Source of the DNA: Ciona savignyi | Lineage: Eukaryota; Chordata; Ascidiacea; Phlebobranchia; Cionidae | Length of the DNA stretch: 64,000 nt | Assembly (NCBI GenBank): GCA_000149265.1 | Contig: CH003393.1 | Span: forward strand, 21,966 to 85,965 | Direction of reading: 5' to 3' | Shown here: positions 32,801-44,645 of the stretch, piece by piece | Layout of the letters: each line of letters begins with the position of its first letter | Position numbering within the stretch: the stretch's first letter is position 1 | Position numbers and translations under genes: made by a program | The notes under the pieces: model-generated | What the model was told of the DNA's origin: nothing | Seen by the model: only the letters and a program-made list of their open reading frames with translations | Databases searched by the model: none

Positions 32801-33211
32801 AAAAACGCCCTGTGCATTTCATTACCATTAGTTTTAGTTTATTCATTTTTGCCCTCATTTTTGCCATTATTATTAAGTATACTATTATAGACACTACACA
32901 TTTCCATTATGACCAAATACTATAGTTCTGGAAACCCGACTGTAGATATAAGGTAATCTGCCGATTCAGTGCATTATAACGACTTTTTACATCGCCTGGG
33001 CTGCGACACTTCATTTTTAATATTTGCATTTTTATCCTGTTTTTCAGTACTCTGGAATCCTTGGGTAAAAAAGGCTCAAACGATGTCAGATTTCCCTGAC
33101 GATGGTTGGAATGAGATGGTGTGTGTTGAACCAGGGGCAGTTTCAAACCGGGTCGTTTTACCTCCAAACTCCAACTATGTTTGCTCCCAACTTTTGTCCG
33201 CTTCTTTATAA
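29812..33211 (+). CDS. Glucose-6-phosphate 1-epimerase (D-hexose-6-phosphate mutarotase)
   Basis: Six exons: 29812-29983, 30160-30242, 31363-31436, 31985-32162, 32397-32541, 33048-33211. They total 816 nt, 271 residues, all in phase. It belongs to the aldose-1-epimerase superfamily, YMR099C/YeaD type, which interconverts alpha and beta anomers of glucose 6-phosphate in the cytosol. Visible motifs: LFGATVTSW near the N-terminus, IRGGIPIVFPNFG, the catalytic-His segment QHGFARISWW, FTTLLHTYIRVDDI, VDRVY and the C-terminal block VLWNPW...MVCVEPGAV. No signal peptide. Introns 2-5 hold SINE copies. It follows THUMPD3 by 147 bases on the same strand. Confidence 0.95.
30266..30512 (-). mobile_element. 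SINE with internal deletion
   Basis: Tail at the left, head at the right (GCACTTAACCACCACCAGAC); the segment around the conserved GCGCGAGGTGATCTG word is deleted. In epimerase intron 2. Confidence 0.8.
30800..30965 (+). mobile_element. SINE, heavily decayed
   Basis: Order of ATCTGAACCTAGTGG, ATGACAGTGCAATA and AACCTATCCCAT suggests an old copy. Confidence 0.45.
31477..31768 (+). mobile_element. SINE, complete but diverged
   Basis: Head TCCGACCGGTTAGTCTGACG to tail AATATCCTATATCC, in epimerase intron 3. Confidence 0.87.
32625..32690. mobile_element. hAT-like fragment
   Basis: CGGGTGAATAACTCCTCTAG, then GCGCGCCAGATGTCAG, matches the start of the intronic repeat at 11151. Confidence 0.4.
32905..32980 (+). 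mobile_element. SINE fragment
   Basis: GGAAACCCGACTGTAGATAT, then GGTAATCTGCCGATT, just upstream of the last epimerase exon. Confidence 0.5.
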
Positions 33212-34543
33212 ATGCTGACTTCTTAATTGGGTTGTATAGACAAGCAACTAGCTGGTTGGTTATTTGGCAAGGCATTTAGTTAAGTTGATTTATCACTTAG
33301 TGGATATCGCCTAAACAAGTGTTTCAATGAAATGAAAAAATGATATAAGTTTTTCCATCGTATTCAACAAATTGCACTAAATTGTTAACCTGATGGTGGT
33401 ATTCTGATTTCTTACCCCTAGGGCCCTAGATGTACTTATAATCTTCCTTTCTTTCTTTTTATCATAATATGTGTTTGCACAAAGTCACAGCTTAAACGAT
33501 TATATATGTAAAAATATGTTGTTTGAGTAATATAATGCATGCATGATAAAAAGGAATACTTCTGTTATATCTGGTGGAAATTTAAGATACGCCGTTAAAA
33601 CATGTCAAATTACGTCATGCGTGTGGTATGTTTGTATAATATACTGCAGTGTATTAATACAAGAGACCTTACTATTTTTGTTTAACCTGTTAAAGACATT
33701 TAAGATTAGTTGTAAATTTGTTTGTTCAATACACACATTTTTTCGAAAAAAAATATATATATTTTGTATTTTTAACATAAAAAATATATTGTGCAGTATT
33801 TTTTCATAACATCATGTTTTATGCATTAACTGGATATTATGCTTTATGCATATAATCTTTATATTTTTATTCGCTTTTTTTATCAATCTCTAAAATAGTC
33901 GAGGGTCTGCGGGCACTTAAATAGTTTTTTTCTTAAACCAACCGTTGGCTTGACGATTGAGTCTTTATAGCAAAGCGCCAGCGGCCTCGCCTAAATTTAG
34001 TAGATTGATGGGTTATACAAATAAAACTTCGGGAAACGTCTTTATCGCCTAGCCTCCAATTCACTGCCATTGTTGATAAAGGTAATTAAAATGGGCAGGC
34101 AATCCTCCGATTGTACTTGCGATAACACTTCAGTGTTTTCCCATTCACGCGGATAAAATATAACAATCCTTAACGTGAAACTATCGTTATTTTCTTGTCC
34201 GAAATACTTGTGCTATATTGCAGTAATCGATTTATACATGTGGTACTATTTACTTTAGGAAATAAATCTATATAACCTTATTTTCAATGCGTGTGTTTTT
34301 ACATTTGTCTAGACTGGGACATGTAGTTTACATTGGTATTACAAAATAATTATTTTAAACAGTCGGCCATATTAGCTCGAAACTATTTCTGTCTGGCTTA
34401 ATAACTTAATGGGCTTACTACATTGCTTTTTAGTCGAAGGATTTCTGCATCAAAACTGGCCGCACGCTAGTCGGTTTTGTGACTGGACAAGGTTCTTATA
34501 GCTAACATCGGCGAGTGGATCAATGGGTTCTATTAAAAAAACG
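33212..34543. other. Intergenic with old SINE fragments
   Basis: Decayed SINE pieces at about 33940-34170 (TTTTCCCATTCACGCGGATA) and 34420-34540 (CACGCTAGTCGGTTTTG). No gene seen. Confidence 0.5.
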
Positions 34544-34751
34544 GGTGCCTCTAAATACTACAGGACCGCTTGGATCGCTTGGATCACTTAGATTGCTATG
34601 TAAAGTAATTCTAACCCTGTCCCAAACACTAATCTTAACCCCAACCTTAACATTATTATCATGGCTTTTGTAATTACGAAGTATAATAAGCGATCCAAGA
34701 GCTCCAAGCGATTTAAGCGCTCCAAGCGGTCCTGTAGTATTTAGAGGTACC
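34544..34751. mobile_element. MITE, near-palindromic, CTACAGGACCGCTTGG family
   Basis: The left arm begins GGTGCCTCTAAATACTACAG and the inverted right arm GGTACCTCTAAATACTACAG. Both continue GACCGCTTGGA, giving about 37 nearly matching bases. GCTTGGATC or GATCCAAG words repeat in both arms. The middle holds CTAACCCTGTCCCAAACACT and CTTAACCCCAACCTTAAC. Total 208 bases, and the best copy of this family in the window. Confidence 0.85.
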
Positions 34752-36603
34752 GAAAAAAACCACCCCTCTCTTATTGGCAATGTTTGCCTCAGAACTAATT
34801 CTCACGCCGTGGTCTTTTTAATTTTGCAAATTTTCTGCTTTTGTATACCCCTCCAGGAGCCAAATGCGTTATAGGTACGTAATTTTAAGTATTTGGATAC
34901 CCCATAAAAGATGACTGATGGTTCTTGTGTAAGACTATTAAGAACTTATTGTAATTGTGGGAATTTACCATCTTAGTTTGTACAACTTGTAAAGAAGTGT
35001 TCAAATCGCTGTATAATTGACGAGTTGATCCAACAAACGAAGCAGAAATAGTTGTTACACAATAAATATACGTCAATATTACATGGGGGTCATGCATATT
35101 TATGTAAGAACGCACTGAGAAAGTAAATGCGTGTAATTGCTGCAACATTACTACAGTTTTAGTTCATTCCATCGTTCTGGTAGCTTCAAACGACTTTTGT
35201 TGAGTGATAAAAAATTAGTGTCCTATCTGCCTTACCGAAAGACACGACCGGTTATGTAGGAAAATCTTGCATTAAGAGCATATAGATAGGAAACTATTTT
35301 AATCTCTGTGGGTAGGCAATGAACAGCTCTGTATTACAAAAAAGACCGTTGTTTTAGTAAACTGCAGAGGCTCACTGTCGGGTTAGCTGGATATTGCAGT
35401 GTGTTGTATAGGAAGAAGCAGTTATACTTCAGTCTTCGCTGTTTAACCCAATAATCCATTGAATTCGATGCCTGAATATCAACCCGACCAGCCAGTAATA
35501 GGTTTCGATTTTAAAACCTTTTGTTTTGCGGTAGGACACGCTGTTATATGCATTGCCCGAACAACGCACTAGCTCCCTGCGCTTAAGTGTATTACGATTT
35601 CTGTTCGCTTACCAGCATCCAGTAGTTTGGAGCAAGATTAAATTTGGTTTATCAACACCAGATTGGTAATGCTAAAATCCAATAGGTTGAAGCAGTATTT
35701 GTAAAAGGCCTAACAAATGACACACGCAAGAATATAAATTTTACTGGGTTAAGTTTTCAAACTCTAATGCGCTGTTCACTAAGCTTATTCAGATAAATGC
35801 CAACATTTTAAACCCAGACATTTTGTACAAGATATTTCTTGGCGTTGGTAATTCAAATAAATCATGTTATGGCCGACATAAGTAGATTAACCTTCAATTA
35901 ATATCACATTTTAATCATAAAACAAATCGCAAAGACACCCTTAAGATGGATCGTTTTGGGTTATTCCCGTGACGTTAGAGCATAATGTAACAGTTACGCA
36001 ATTATTCAAATGAAGAATTCTTGTTTAACAAATCACGATTTTTGATCAGTTGATCAATGGTATTAAGATAAATAGAATTCGTGACATCCTTTTTGGCATT
36101 TGTTTAAATGGTCGTGCACATTATTTCGAATCGGCTGCACAAAAAGCATAATGTTTGTGATTTTAAGGAGTGGTTTATACTTGTTTTAAAGGAACTGTAA
36201 GGTATATAAGTAAAATGTACATCAAGGGCTGAGGAGAAAAATACGCTTTGCATTTGTTGTTAGCAAAATTTGTTGTGTATTCGCAGAGATATTGAGTCTT
36301 AATTTGTTAAATGTATTTAAATTTCAAATGTTACCTAAACGAAAAAGAATTTTATGCTTAACTATACAAATCAATATTCCATAAATAGACAATAAATTTG
36401 CTTAAAATAAGCGAAAGTCAGATTTTTAAATTTTCTGGAATTACATTAATCTAGAAATATTATAGAACTTACCGTGCCTTTTAAAAATGGACAATAATTC
36501 TAAGTCTTTTAATAATACCTTTTTGTATGTAACCATGCTGGTTATTGTAAAATACAGTAACTTGATTATATCTACGCAGAAAAGTTTGCCAATTCTTTTC
36601 GCC
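34752..36603. other. Intergenic 5' of the Ly6/uPAR cluster
   Basis: A decayed minus-strand SINE trace at about 35370-35530. A minus-strand 87-codon frame (34885-35148) lacks motifs and splice support. An acceptor-like CTACGCAG at about 36580 lies 25 bases before the LU1 ATG and could end a 5'-UTR intron. Confidence 0.4.
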
Positions 36604-38578
36604 ATGAAAGTCTTAATTGTTTTATTGAGCCTTTTCGCCTGTTCCTCTATTGTGGTTGGATTCTCATGTTACCAGAATTTCACGGCGACCAGTATGATTT
36701 GGAACAGAAAGTTTTACTCCATTTCTTCGTGCCCTTCATCCAGCACAGAACAAGCTTGCGTTAAAATGACCGGGACTCTCAATACCTTGTTAGGGCCAGG
36801 TATGAACAGTAGATGTAATGTCAGTCTGGTTATTGCAAACCATGCTAAATAAATGATCCAACTTGGCTAATCCAAACGATTTGCTTGGTGGATTCGTGCT
36901 TCGAAATACCGGTTAAAATAAAACTTTAAGTGCAAAAGGTTTTCGACCTCTGATCTAATGTACAAAGTAATTAATTGCCACAACCCTTAACTACTTATCC
37001 GGCCCGTTGGTCTAACGGTTAAGTGCGTCGCCTTTCACTCGAAAGGTTGCAGGTGCGAAACTGGTCGCTAGGTAGTCGGTTGTGTCCTTTGGCAAGGCAC
37101 TTTACGGACATTGCCGGAACCCAGCGGATAAATGGGTCCTACCAAATTGAAGGAACGTGTCTATCATATACAACACACTGCAATAGCTCCAGTAACCCGA
37201 CGATGGGCGCGCGGTGATCTGACGATTGCCCGTGTGTTAACCCCCTTGGTTTTCTCATTCACGAGGATAAAGATGAAAGCTTTATGGTCATCATGGTACT
37301 TTTATAGCGTTGTATGTACAATCGCCACACGAAGAACGTCGATTCCACAAAAGAGCAAATGTTTAATATTTAACAGGAATATTTAAACACTCTTTGTCAT
37401 ACACCTCTAGGTGAAGTGGTATATGGACAGTGCGTGAACGCGACTACCTGTTCTCAGCTCACTTGCGCCAACTATGATGCAACGGTCAGGAGACTCAACC
37501 CATTTTTCAGATTAGCGTAAGTAAATGATACAGTTACTTAACACGTCGTATTTATAGTTTTTATTACAGGGAGACAACTAATGTTTTTATTCTTTGTCTG
37601 TTTTCTTTAAAGTCTTTGACAGACTTACCTGTCTGTCCAAAATCATCTAGTATAATGCGTGAATTTGTAGAACAGACTCATCAAAAACGTTTACAATATA
37701 ACCTTTCATTTTTAGGCGCACCGAAAACCTTTATTGTTTAAGTTAGCAGACTAATGGGGGATGCAGATACTACTGCTGTTTTTATTATTTGATAAATTGT
37801 CAACATGCCATGCAATCTACGTAACAACTGAGATCCGTAATCATTACCCGAAATATTTAATGTCATGCCAGTATAAGCAATAAGCGCACTGTGTGTGTGT
37901 GATTGAAGTGGTGTTTCTAGTGATTGAATGGGTTTTTGTGTTAATTTTTATTTTGTATTTCTGTGTAATATTTGATTTAGATAAAATTACATACTGTATC
38001 CTCTTGTAAGTGCTAGTTATGTTTGCTATTCCAACCTTTTTTAATTTTGTTTAAAGTCAACAATTATTATTTGCTTGGCGTCTGTGAAATACTAAACGAT
38101 TGATAATATGACTTTAATTTAGACAGCAGTTATGTCCAAAGTTTAACTTCAGAACGGTCATTCAATCCAAATTTGTTGTAGGAGCTGCAATGTATCCTGT
38201 TGTTACACCAGCAACTGTAACAGCGATTCCCTGACCACGCCCCAGCCTTTGTCGTCTACACCTTACCCGACCACCCAAGAGATGAGAAATGCTGTGTCAC
38301 CTGTGACGTACCAATCACCCCCATTGCCTGTTTCTGGTACTGATGCTATACCGCCACCAGTTATAGAAACCACTCCGCAAATGCCGCCATTGCCCACAAC
38401 AAATACCACTGCCGAGCAAGATCCCCAAGCGACATCTAGCGACAACGCGGTAATTAATTCAACATCACAAGCTGTCGGTATAAAACAAGAAATGACGACT
38501 TCAGGGTCACGTGACGTAAGAAGCAGCGCTCAAATTCTGGTTTTCATTTTCGGCCTGGCAATTGGGACAATATTCTAA
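36604..38578 (+). CDS. LU1: Ly6/uPAR-like GPI-anchored mucin-stalk protein
   Basis: Exons 36604-36799, 37411-37516 and 38182-38578; 699 nt, 232 residues, phases 1 and 2. The ATG was chosen to match the paralogue at 41284, although the frame is open further upstream. Signal peptide MKVLIVLLSLFACSSIVVG. A ten-cysteine domain from FSCYQNFTATSMIW to SCNVSCCYTSNCNS ends in the CC-x(4)-CN signature of Ly6/uPAR three-finger domains. A Pro/Thr/Ser-rich stalk (PPLPVSGTDAIPPP) follows, then the hydrophobic tail ILVFIFGLAIGTIF, expected to be exchanged for GPI. Likely at the cell surface; ligand unknown. A SINE lies in intron 1. Confidence 0.88.
36998..37277 (+). mobile_element. SINE, near-complete, in LU1 intron 1
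   Basis: Head TCCGGCCCGTTGGTCTAACG, box-B-like region, central block and ATTCACGAGGATAAAGATGA near the 3' end; the ATCCT tail is missing. Confidence 0.9.
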
Positions 38579-39239
38579 AACAACTGCTTCGTTTAACCAA
38601 ACCTATTTAATATATTTCTTTCCTTCTTTTAAATTTTCTTAATATTGATAATTTAATTATAAGAAAATTAGTTTAGCCACAATGATCTTGTCATATGGGA
38701 CTGATTCTAGACCAGATTACCATCCTAGCTAGCATACTGCAGATACTGGCACCCCAAATGTTAATGCAAACCGGGTATGACTGAAGTAAACACGATTAAT
38801 TATTCCAGCACAAACGTTTGATAATACTTGTGTGTAGACAAAGGGCAATTCTGAAAAGTTTTGTCCCAATTATAATTTTTGTTTTATTGTATAAACGCCT
38901 CTGCAGTAAACACTGTAACAACACACGTTGCATGTTCTGAACATATTTGGCTTTTTACAATAAATGTCAGTTTCAATAAAGGTGAACATTTTGTTATACT
39001 GTGTAGTGTAGGGGATAAAGACGGAGGACATAACCAGCTAGGTGACGGATTCGATTATTACCTTGACCATTTTTTCGAAGTTGTGTTTGTGTATGTCACT
39101 TAATGGACGTTGCTTTGATGCCGTTTATTATAATGGACTGATTTAATAGACAAAAACAGTAGTTAACATTATCGGAGGAGGTAATCTGGTGGGAAACGAT
39201 TGTCATTTTTTTTGTCAAAGAAGAGTTGATTTTTTATTC
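38579..39239. other. Intergenic
   Basis: Two AATAAA words near 38960-38980 could serve LU1 polyadenylation. The 74-codon frame at 38879-39103 has no motif. Confidence 0.4.
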
Positions 39240-39425
39240 GGACGACCCATTAAATACGTCCGAAAGGCACTTAACGGACATTGCTCGAATCCAGTGGATC
39301 GATAGGTTCTATCAAATTGAAAAAATGTAACCTCCATACAAAACACACTGCAATAGCTGCGGTTACCCGACAGTGAACGCAAGGTAAGCTAATGATTTCC
39401 TGTTTATTACACGAATATCCCATTC
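39240..39425 (+). mobile_element. SINE, decayed
   Basis: GGCACTTAACGGACATTGC, then CAAAACACACTGCAATAGC, in SINE order. Confidence 0.7.
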
Positions 39426-39500
39426 TATCCTAACTACGCCTCTCTTGGCCTTAGTATGGACATGACTGTTGGCTATGAAAATATACCCTTTTAAATATGG

Positions 39501-39810
39501 TCCGGCACGTTGGTCTAGCGGTTAAGTGCGTCGCCTTTCAATCGAAAGGTTGCAGCTGCGAAACTGGTCGCTAGCTAATCGGTTGTGTCCTTGGGCAAGG
39601 CACTTTACGGACATCTTTACGGACATTGAATCCAGCGGATTAATGGGTTCTACCAAATTGAAGGAACGTGTCTATCATATATATACAACACACTGCAATA
39701 GCTGCGGTAACCCGACGGTGGGCGCGAGGTGATCTGACGATTGCCCGTGTGTTAACCCCCTTGGTTTTCCCATTCACGGGGATAAACATTAATATCCTAT
39801 CCTATCCTAT
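39501..39810 (+). mobile_element. SINE, best full-length copy (type example)
   Basis: A tRNA-like 5' head: A-box-like TGGTCTAGCGGTTAAGTGCG about 10 bases from the start, then a B-box-like region around GAAAGGTTGCAG (read GGTTCAAAACT in the copy at 61735). Next comes the body word GTGTCCTTGGGCAAGGCACTT, conserved in nearly every copy, then GGATTAATGGGTTCTACCAA, TACAACACACTGCAATAGCT and GGCGCGAGGTGATCTGACG. Its 3' end is ATTCACGGGGATAAACAT plus a tail of ATCCT units. About 310 bases, non-coding, transcribed by RNA polymerase III if the boxes work, and mobilised by a partner LINE. About 40 copies or fragments occur in this window. Confidence 0.93.
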
Positions 39811-41283
39811 ACAACTACTTTAACGAAATGATAAGAGCTAAATAGGTGTGAATTGTGTTGCTCTCACAGTTATGGCTTAAATGATTATTACACAGAATTT
39901 AAAAAGTTTACTATTAGCATAATCCGATGTAGAGTACCATATGTGCATTGTATATAAATAAAGCTATCTCTCTATCGTGTTATGACTTGTATTTATCCGC
40001 CATGATTAACCAATGAGTAAAATATTTCGTTTGATGACTGCGTGTTTTAGAACAACAATTTTGTCTGATAACTACGGGGTTTTAGAACAACATGTAAACT
40101 GGTTTTGTATGTTGGAGAATTGATCATGTGCGAATCATTACTAATTAAGATGCGTTGATATGATTATCCAACCAGTCCGTTTTAACACATCAAAATAATG
40201 GGACTCTTTCCCAATGGACACAGAGCTTTCATTTCACAGCACAAAACTTGCGTTTTATTCTTATTTTGTTTAGCTTAAAGATTAAGCTTAACAATATATA
40301 ACAGGCAAACCATCCTCAAAAATCGGGTTGGTCTGAAAATATGTTTTCAAATAAATTTTAGTAAGATATGTTACGGCATAAGCTGCTTTTTCTAGCAATA
40401 AATTATATGCGCGTTACCTATAGACTTTACATGCGTCAATGGTGATTTAATTACAACGAAGAAATAATATTTAAAGCAGGCATCATCTAAACCTGGTGAT
40501 GTTATGGAGCTGTACTAAAACAGAAGCAATTTCCTAAATATACACAACACACCGAAATAGCTGTGATAAACCGACATTAACCAGGTAATTTGACGAATGC
40601 GTATGAGATAACACATCTGCATATTTCTATTCACAGAGATAAATATCAATTTAATCTGAGTGATGGCACGTCAGACTAAAGGGTTGTGAAGTTACTTGTG
40701 TACGACCTATGACGGAGATGTGACGTATGCGTCCTATATTGTGAAGTTACTGTAAAGTGTATCTTAAATTAACACAATAACAACAACCATTTTACGCATG
40801 TCGCTCACGTTTATTGACCAATCGGCCGATTCTTTCCGCACTTAATTAAAATCGTGAGACTCTATTGTTATGGGAGGGTAGTGTATACCATTTGCGTGTA
40901 GTTGTTAAGCGGCAAGAGTATTGAAAGGTCCGTTGCTTTATTTAAAAATCGGATGCAACAATACTTATGTCAGATTAGTATCGCATTATATAAAACTATC
41001 TGTTTTTTTAAAAGCATATCTTTACTGTGTGTTGAGGTTTCAGACTGACTTATATATCTGTAAATGTAACTTTAAATGATCTTTACTTCATTTAAAATTC
41101 TTGTAAACTAATAATAATTTTAGATTAGTAATGCATTACATATAAAACTATCTGTATTTATTTATATGCGTATACCTCTAAGGTGTGTTAAGGTTTCAGG
41201 ATAACTGCATTGTTACACCAACGCTTAACACATTTTCAGTTTTACAGAAGTTTTGTGCTACAAGTCACTGTTTCTGATTCGCC
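39811..41283. other. Intergenic 5' of LU2
   Basis: One decayed SINE (about 40540-40660). A short duplicated phrase (ATATAAAACTATCTG) occurs near 40990 and 41138. No gene seen. An acceptor-like ACATTTTCAG lies at about 41239, 45 bases before the LU2 ATG. Confidence 0.4.
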
Positions 41284-43308
41284 ATGAAAGTCTTGATTGT
41301 TTTATTGACTATTTTCGCCTGTTCCTCGGTGGTGGTTGGATTCTCATGTTACCAGAATTTCACCGCGACCAGTATGATTTGGAACAGAAAGTTTTACTCC
41401 ATATCCCCATGCCCTCCATCCAGCACAGAACAAGCTTGCGTTAAAGCGACCGGAACTCTCAACACTTTGTTGGGGGCAGGTATATTATAATAAGAAATGA
41501 TGTAATTTTTGTGTATTACAAACGCATTGAACTTAACAATACTCAACAAGTTTGCTTTGGGTATAAGGTATATACATTACTATCAAACTAGCCAAGCCGC
41601 TTTACCTTGCCCGATATCAGTATGGGTTATAATAGCTATTTCAAATGGTTCGGATAGGTATACTTCCCTTGCATTTTCCTATAAATACATAGTTTGGTTA
41701 GTCTAAACCGCGTTATCAACTAAACGGCCGATAACTTTTATCACCGTAAATGGGAAAACATGGTTTATCAAAAGTACAATCGTCAGATTACATATAGCTA
41801 ATACGCAAGTGAGCGTTATCTCACGAGCAATCATCCAGCCAATCGTCACGGTACCACAGTCATTGTATTGTGTTTTACATATATGCATATGTTTTCTTAA
41901 AATAAAGGTCTGAATGGAAGCAATGTCCGTTAAGTGACTTTTGCTGGAGCACAGACGGAATGGCAAATACCTGATTTAACAACATTTCAGCTGCCAGCAC
42001 ACCGCTTATGTTTTGCGGCTTAGGATATCTGTTGCATGTTATCAAGCATAATCACGACGACACTTATAGCAGGTCTTTTTTACCAATTGAGAATGTTAAG
42101 AGATCTATGCTTGCCACGATACATTGAACCGAAATTTCCAAACACATTTCAGGTCAACTAGTATATGGACACTGTGTGAACGCTACCGCCTGTTCTAATC
42201 TTACCTGTGCATATTACAACGGCATAGTCAAGAAAATCAACCCGTTTTTCAGATTAAAGTAAGTTAATAAAATTCTCATTTTAACGCTTGTTGTCCAGTT
42301 ATAAAAACTGCTGTACTTATACTTAATTTATTATTAAGCGGTTGTGTAGATTAATGGTCATCGCAACCGATACAAATACGCAGGGGTTGGGTACAACATT
42401 TGTTACATGAAGTCAACATATAAATAACCCGATTACATGACATATAATGAATTGTATGGAAAAACTGACTTATAGTAACAAACTTATGAAACAAAGCCAA
42501 GTACAAAAATAGCCCGATTGGACAGCAATTCCCAATTGACGGGGTATCTTTAATAGTTTAAAGCAAAATTATGCAAACAGCTAATTATTTTAACTGTTAA
42601 CTTCTCGCTACTGTTGTTTGTTTTAAAATCTAGCACAAGCGAAATTGGATTACAATCACGATACAAAGTATCCCATTAATCTGCGGTAAAATAATTAGGT
42701 TTAGAAGATATACTCAACTGAAATGTAGACATCTTACAACTATACCCGTGTTATATATTCTTTTTGCGTTTCCCATTTTACGGGGATAAAACATAAATAT
42801 TCTAGTACAGCCGTGTGGCAAAATTAATAACGCTTGGATTAAAAAAACACACAAAACAATATTGTTCTATCTTATACCCAGTAAGAATCCATGGGAATTT
42901 GAATAAAACTTCAACCTTAATTGTTACAGGAGCTGCAACGTGTCATGTTGTTACACCAGCAACTGCAATAGCAATTCGCCCCTGGCTTTGCCCACCCTAC
43001 CTTCCCCCACCAATGCCACATCACCTGTGACGTACCGTCCACCCCCACTGCCTGTAGCTGTCACCGGTGCTATACCGCCACCAGTGGTAGTAACCACTCC
43101 AAAGATGCCACCTTTGCCAACAACAAAGCCCACTGTCAAGCTTGATCCCCAAGCGACACGTAGCGACAAGTCGATGGTTACAGCATCATCACACGCTGTC
43201 GCCCTTGAGCAAGAAATGACGACTTCAGGGTCACGTGACGTAAAAACCAATGCCTATATTCTGGTCTTGGTTTCAGTTCTCGTGATATCTCTTGGATCAA
43301 TGTTTTAA
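41284..43308 (+). CDS. LU2: Ly6/uPAR-like GPI-anchored mucin-stalk protein
   Basis: Exons 41284-41479, 42153-42258 and 42930-43308; 681 nt, 226 residues. It is a close paralogue of LU1: the first exon is the same length (196 nt) and nearly identical, with the signal peptide MKVLIVLLTIFACSSVVVG. The second exon is again 106 nt (VYGHCVNATACSNLTC). The third starts SCNVSCCYTSNCNS and has the Pro-rich stalk RPPPLPVAVTGAIPPPV. It ends in the hydrophobic ILVLVSVLVISLGSMF. The ten-cysteine spacing equals that of LU1. The pair is probably the youngest duplication in the cluster. Confidence 0.88.
41725..41950 (-). mobile_element. SINE, decayed, in LU2 intron 1
   Basis: AATGGGAAAACATGG, AATCGTCAGATTACA and TGTATTGTGTTTTAC follow minus-strand SINE order. 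Confidence 0.5.
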
Positions 43309-44516
43309 AACAATTGATCTTTTATAAAACCACAGTAGAAACACGACTGTGAAGATATTTGGCCAGTCTTAATAATCTGTAATAAAGTGTTCATGGCCAA
43401 AGGTTTTTGAAATTAATTTTCACCCTGTACACTGTCTGCATATACGCACAATCACTGTAACCATACATCCTGTATATTACCATGCTTTCTGCAATAAATT
43501 ATTCCGTTTCGATAAAGACAAACTTTGATCTGTTCACTTCGAAGTCCATCGCGTTTTTTTTAAGGTAAGGAGGCACTTAACGAGCGCTCCCTAGTCCAGT
43601 ACATACACCTAATTCCATTAACACCCAGTCAGTAAACCTGGACCAAGGTACAACTTGGTTAAGGTACAAATTAGCTAGAAGCTGTATTCGAGCTGACGCC
43701 CAACAGTTTTGCTTGTTTTTCACTTAGCAATTAGAATTTTGTAAAGTACTTACAACTATGATTTTTTTATTTTAATGATATCAAGTTAAAGCAACTGTTG
43801 CAGAAGTAATAGAAGTTGCAAAAACATATATTTTGTCATTATTTCAAACCAAATCATTTTTCGGGTTCTATTAACTTATGCATTAAGTGGCTTGCCCATG
43901 TAGCCTACACAGACATATCAGCTAAACGGGGTTAAATTTCTGCGACATTTGGCCACAAGACGTGTGGCTAAATAAAGCAAATTGTGAGTGTAAGTAAAGT
44001 CAATCTATTCCTAGTTTAATATTTAGTATTAGAAAAGTGTCTGTGTTACGTCACACAAGTGGTATGACACTTTAATCAGTCAATATATAATTGTGACATA
44101 ACACACGAGAAATGTATTTTTTAATAAAGTTTAAAGATTATTACTTAAAATGGCGTCTTTACCAGCAGTATTTAGTCAGTAGAACAAGATGATCTAAATA
44201 ATTCCCTCTTTATATTACGCGGATGTAGGGTATAGTTACTGTTTATTACTTTGTATCCGAACAAGCCTTGTTACATTGCTCCAACACACTTGTATATTCT
44301 TGATCGTATAAAATTGTACTTCATGTCTGATTGTGTAAACAATAAAACAGTTTCATGTTTTATCCATTCTGTCCCAATGAACACGGCACACCCACACAAG
44401 CCAGCTTACATTGCTTCAATTCAGTGCTTTTTTGTCAGCCTTGCAATATTATTTAAATAATTATTTGGTGCAAACAAAATTACATCTCTTCTGAACCCAA
44501 CAACAATTCCACAGCA
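43309..44516. other. Intergenic
   Basis: No gene seen. An AATAAA word at about 43493 may serve LU2. The phrases CACAAGCCAGCTTACATTGC and ACAAGCCTTGTTACATTGC (about 44397 and 44262) form a loose direct repeat. Confidence 0.4.
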
Positions 44517-44645
44517 ATGGAATATAGCTAATTCTATGCAACACACTGCAATATAGCTAATTCTATGCACTCACTGCAATATGGCTTATCCTATGCAACA
44601 CACTGCAATATAGCTAATTCTATGCAACATATTGCAATATAGCTG
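44517..44645 (+). repeat. Tandem amplification of a SINE-derived 30-mer
   Basis: The unit CTATGCAACACACTGCAATA followed by TAGCTAATT occurs about four times. It joins a SINE 3' fragment (GCGGTAACCC, then GTTTTCCC) at 44646-44715. The unit resembles the SINE word TACAACACACTGCAATAGCT. Confidence 0.75.

Noticed and set aside
34885-35148. 87-residue minus-strand frame upstream of the LU cluster
   Set aside because: No motif, no splice partner, no supporting codon pattern.
38263-38445. Minus-strand glycine/valine-rich frames opposite LU stalk exons (also 42951-43250, 46416-46652, 50665-50883, 53795-54077)
   Set aside because: They result from Pro/Thr-rich codons on the coding strand and have no splice or start support.
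39501-39575. tRNA gene
   Set aside because: A and B boxes are tRNA-like, but the cloverleaf is not completed and the sequence continues into the SINE body.
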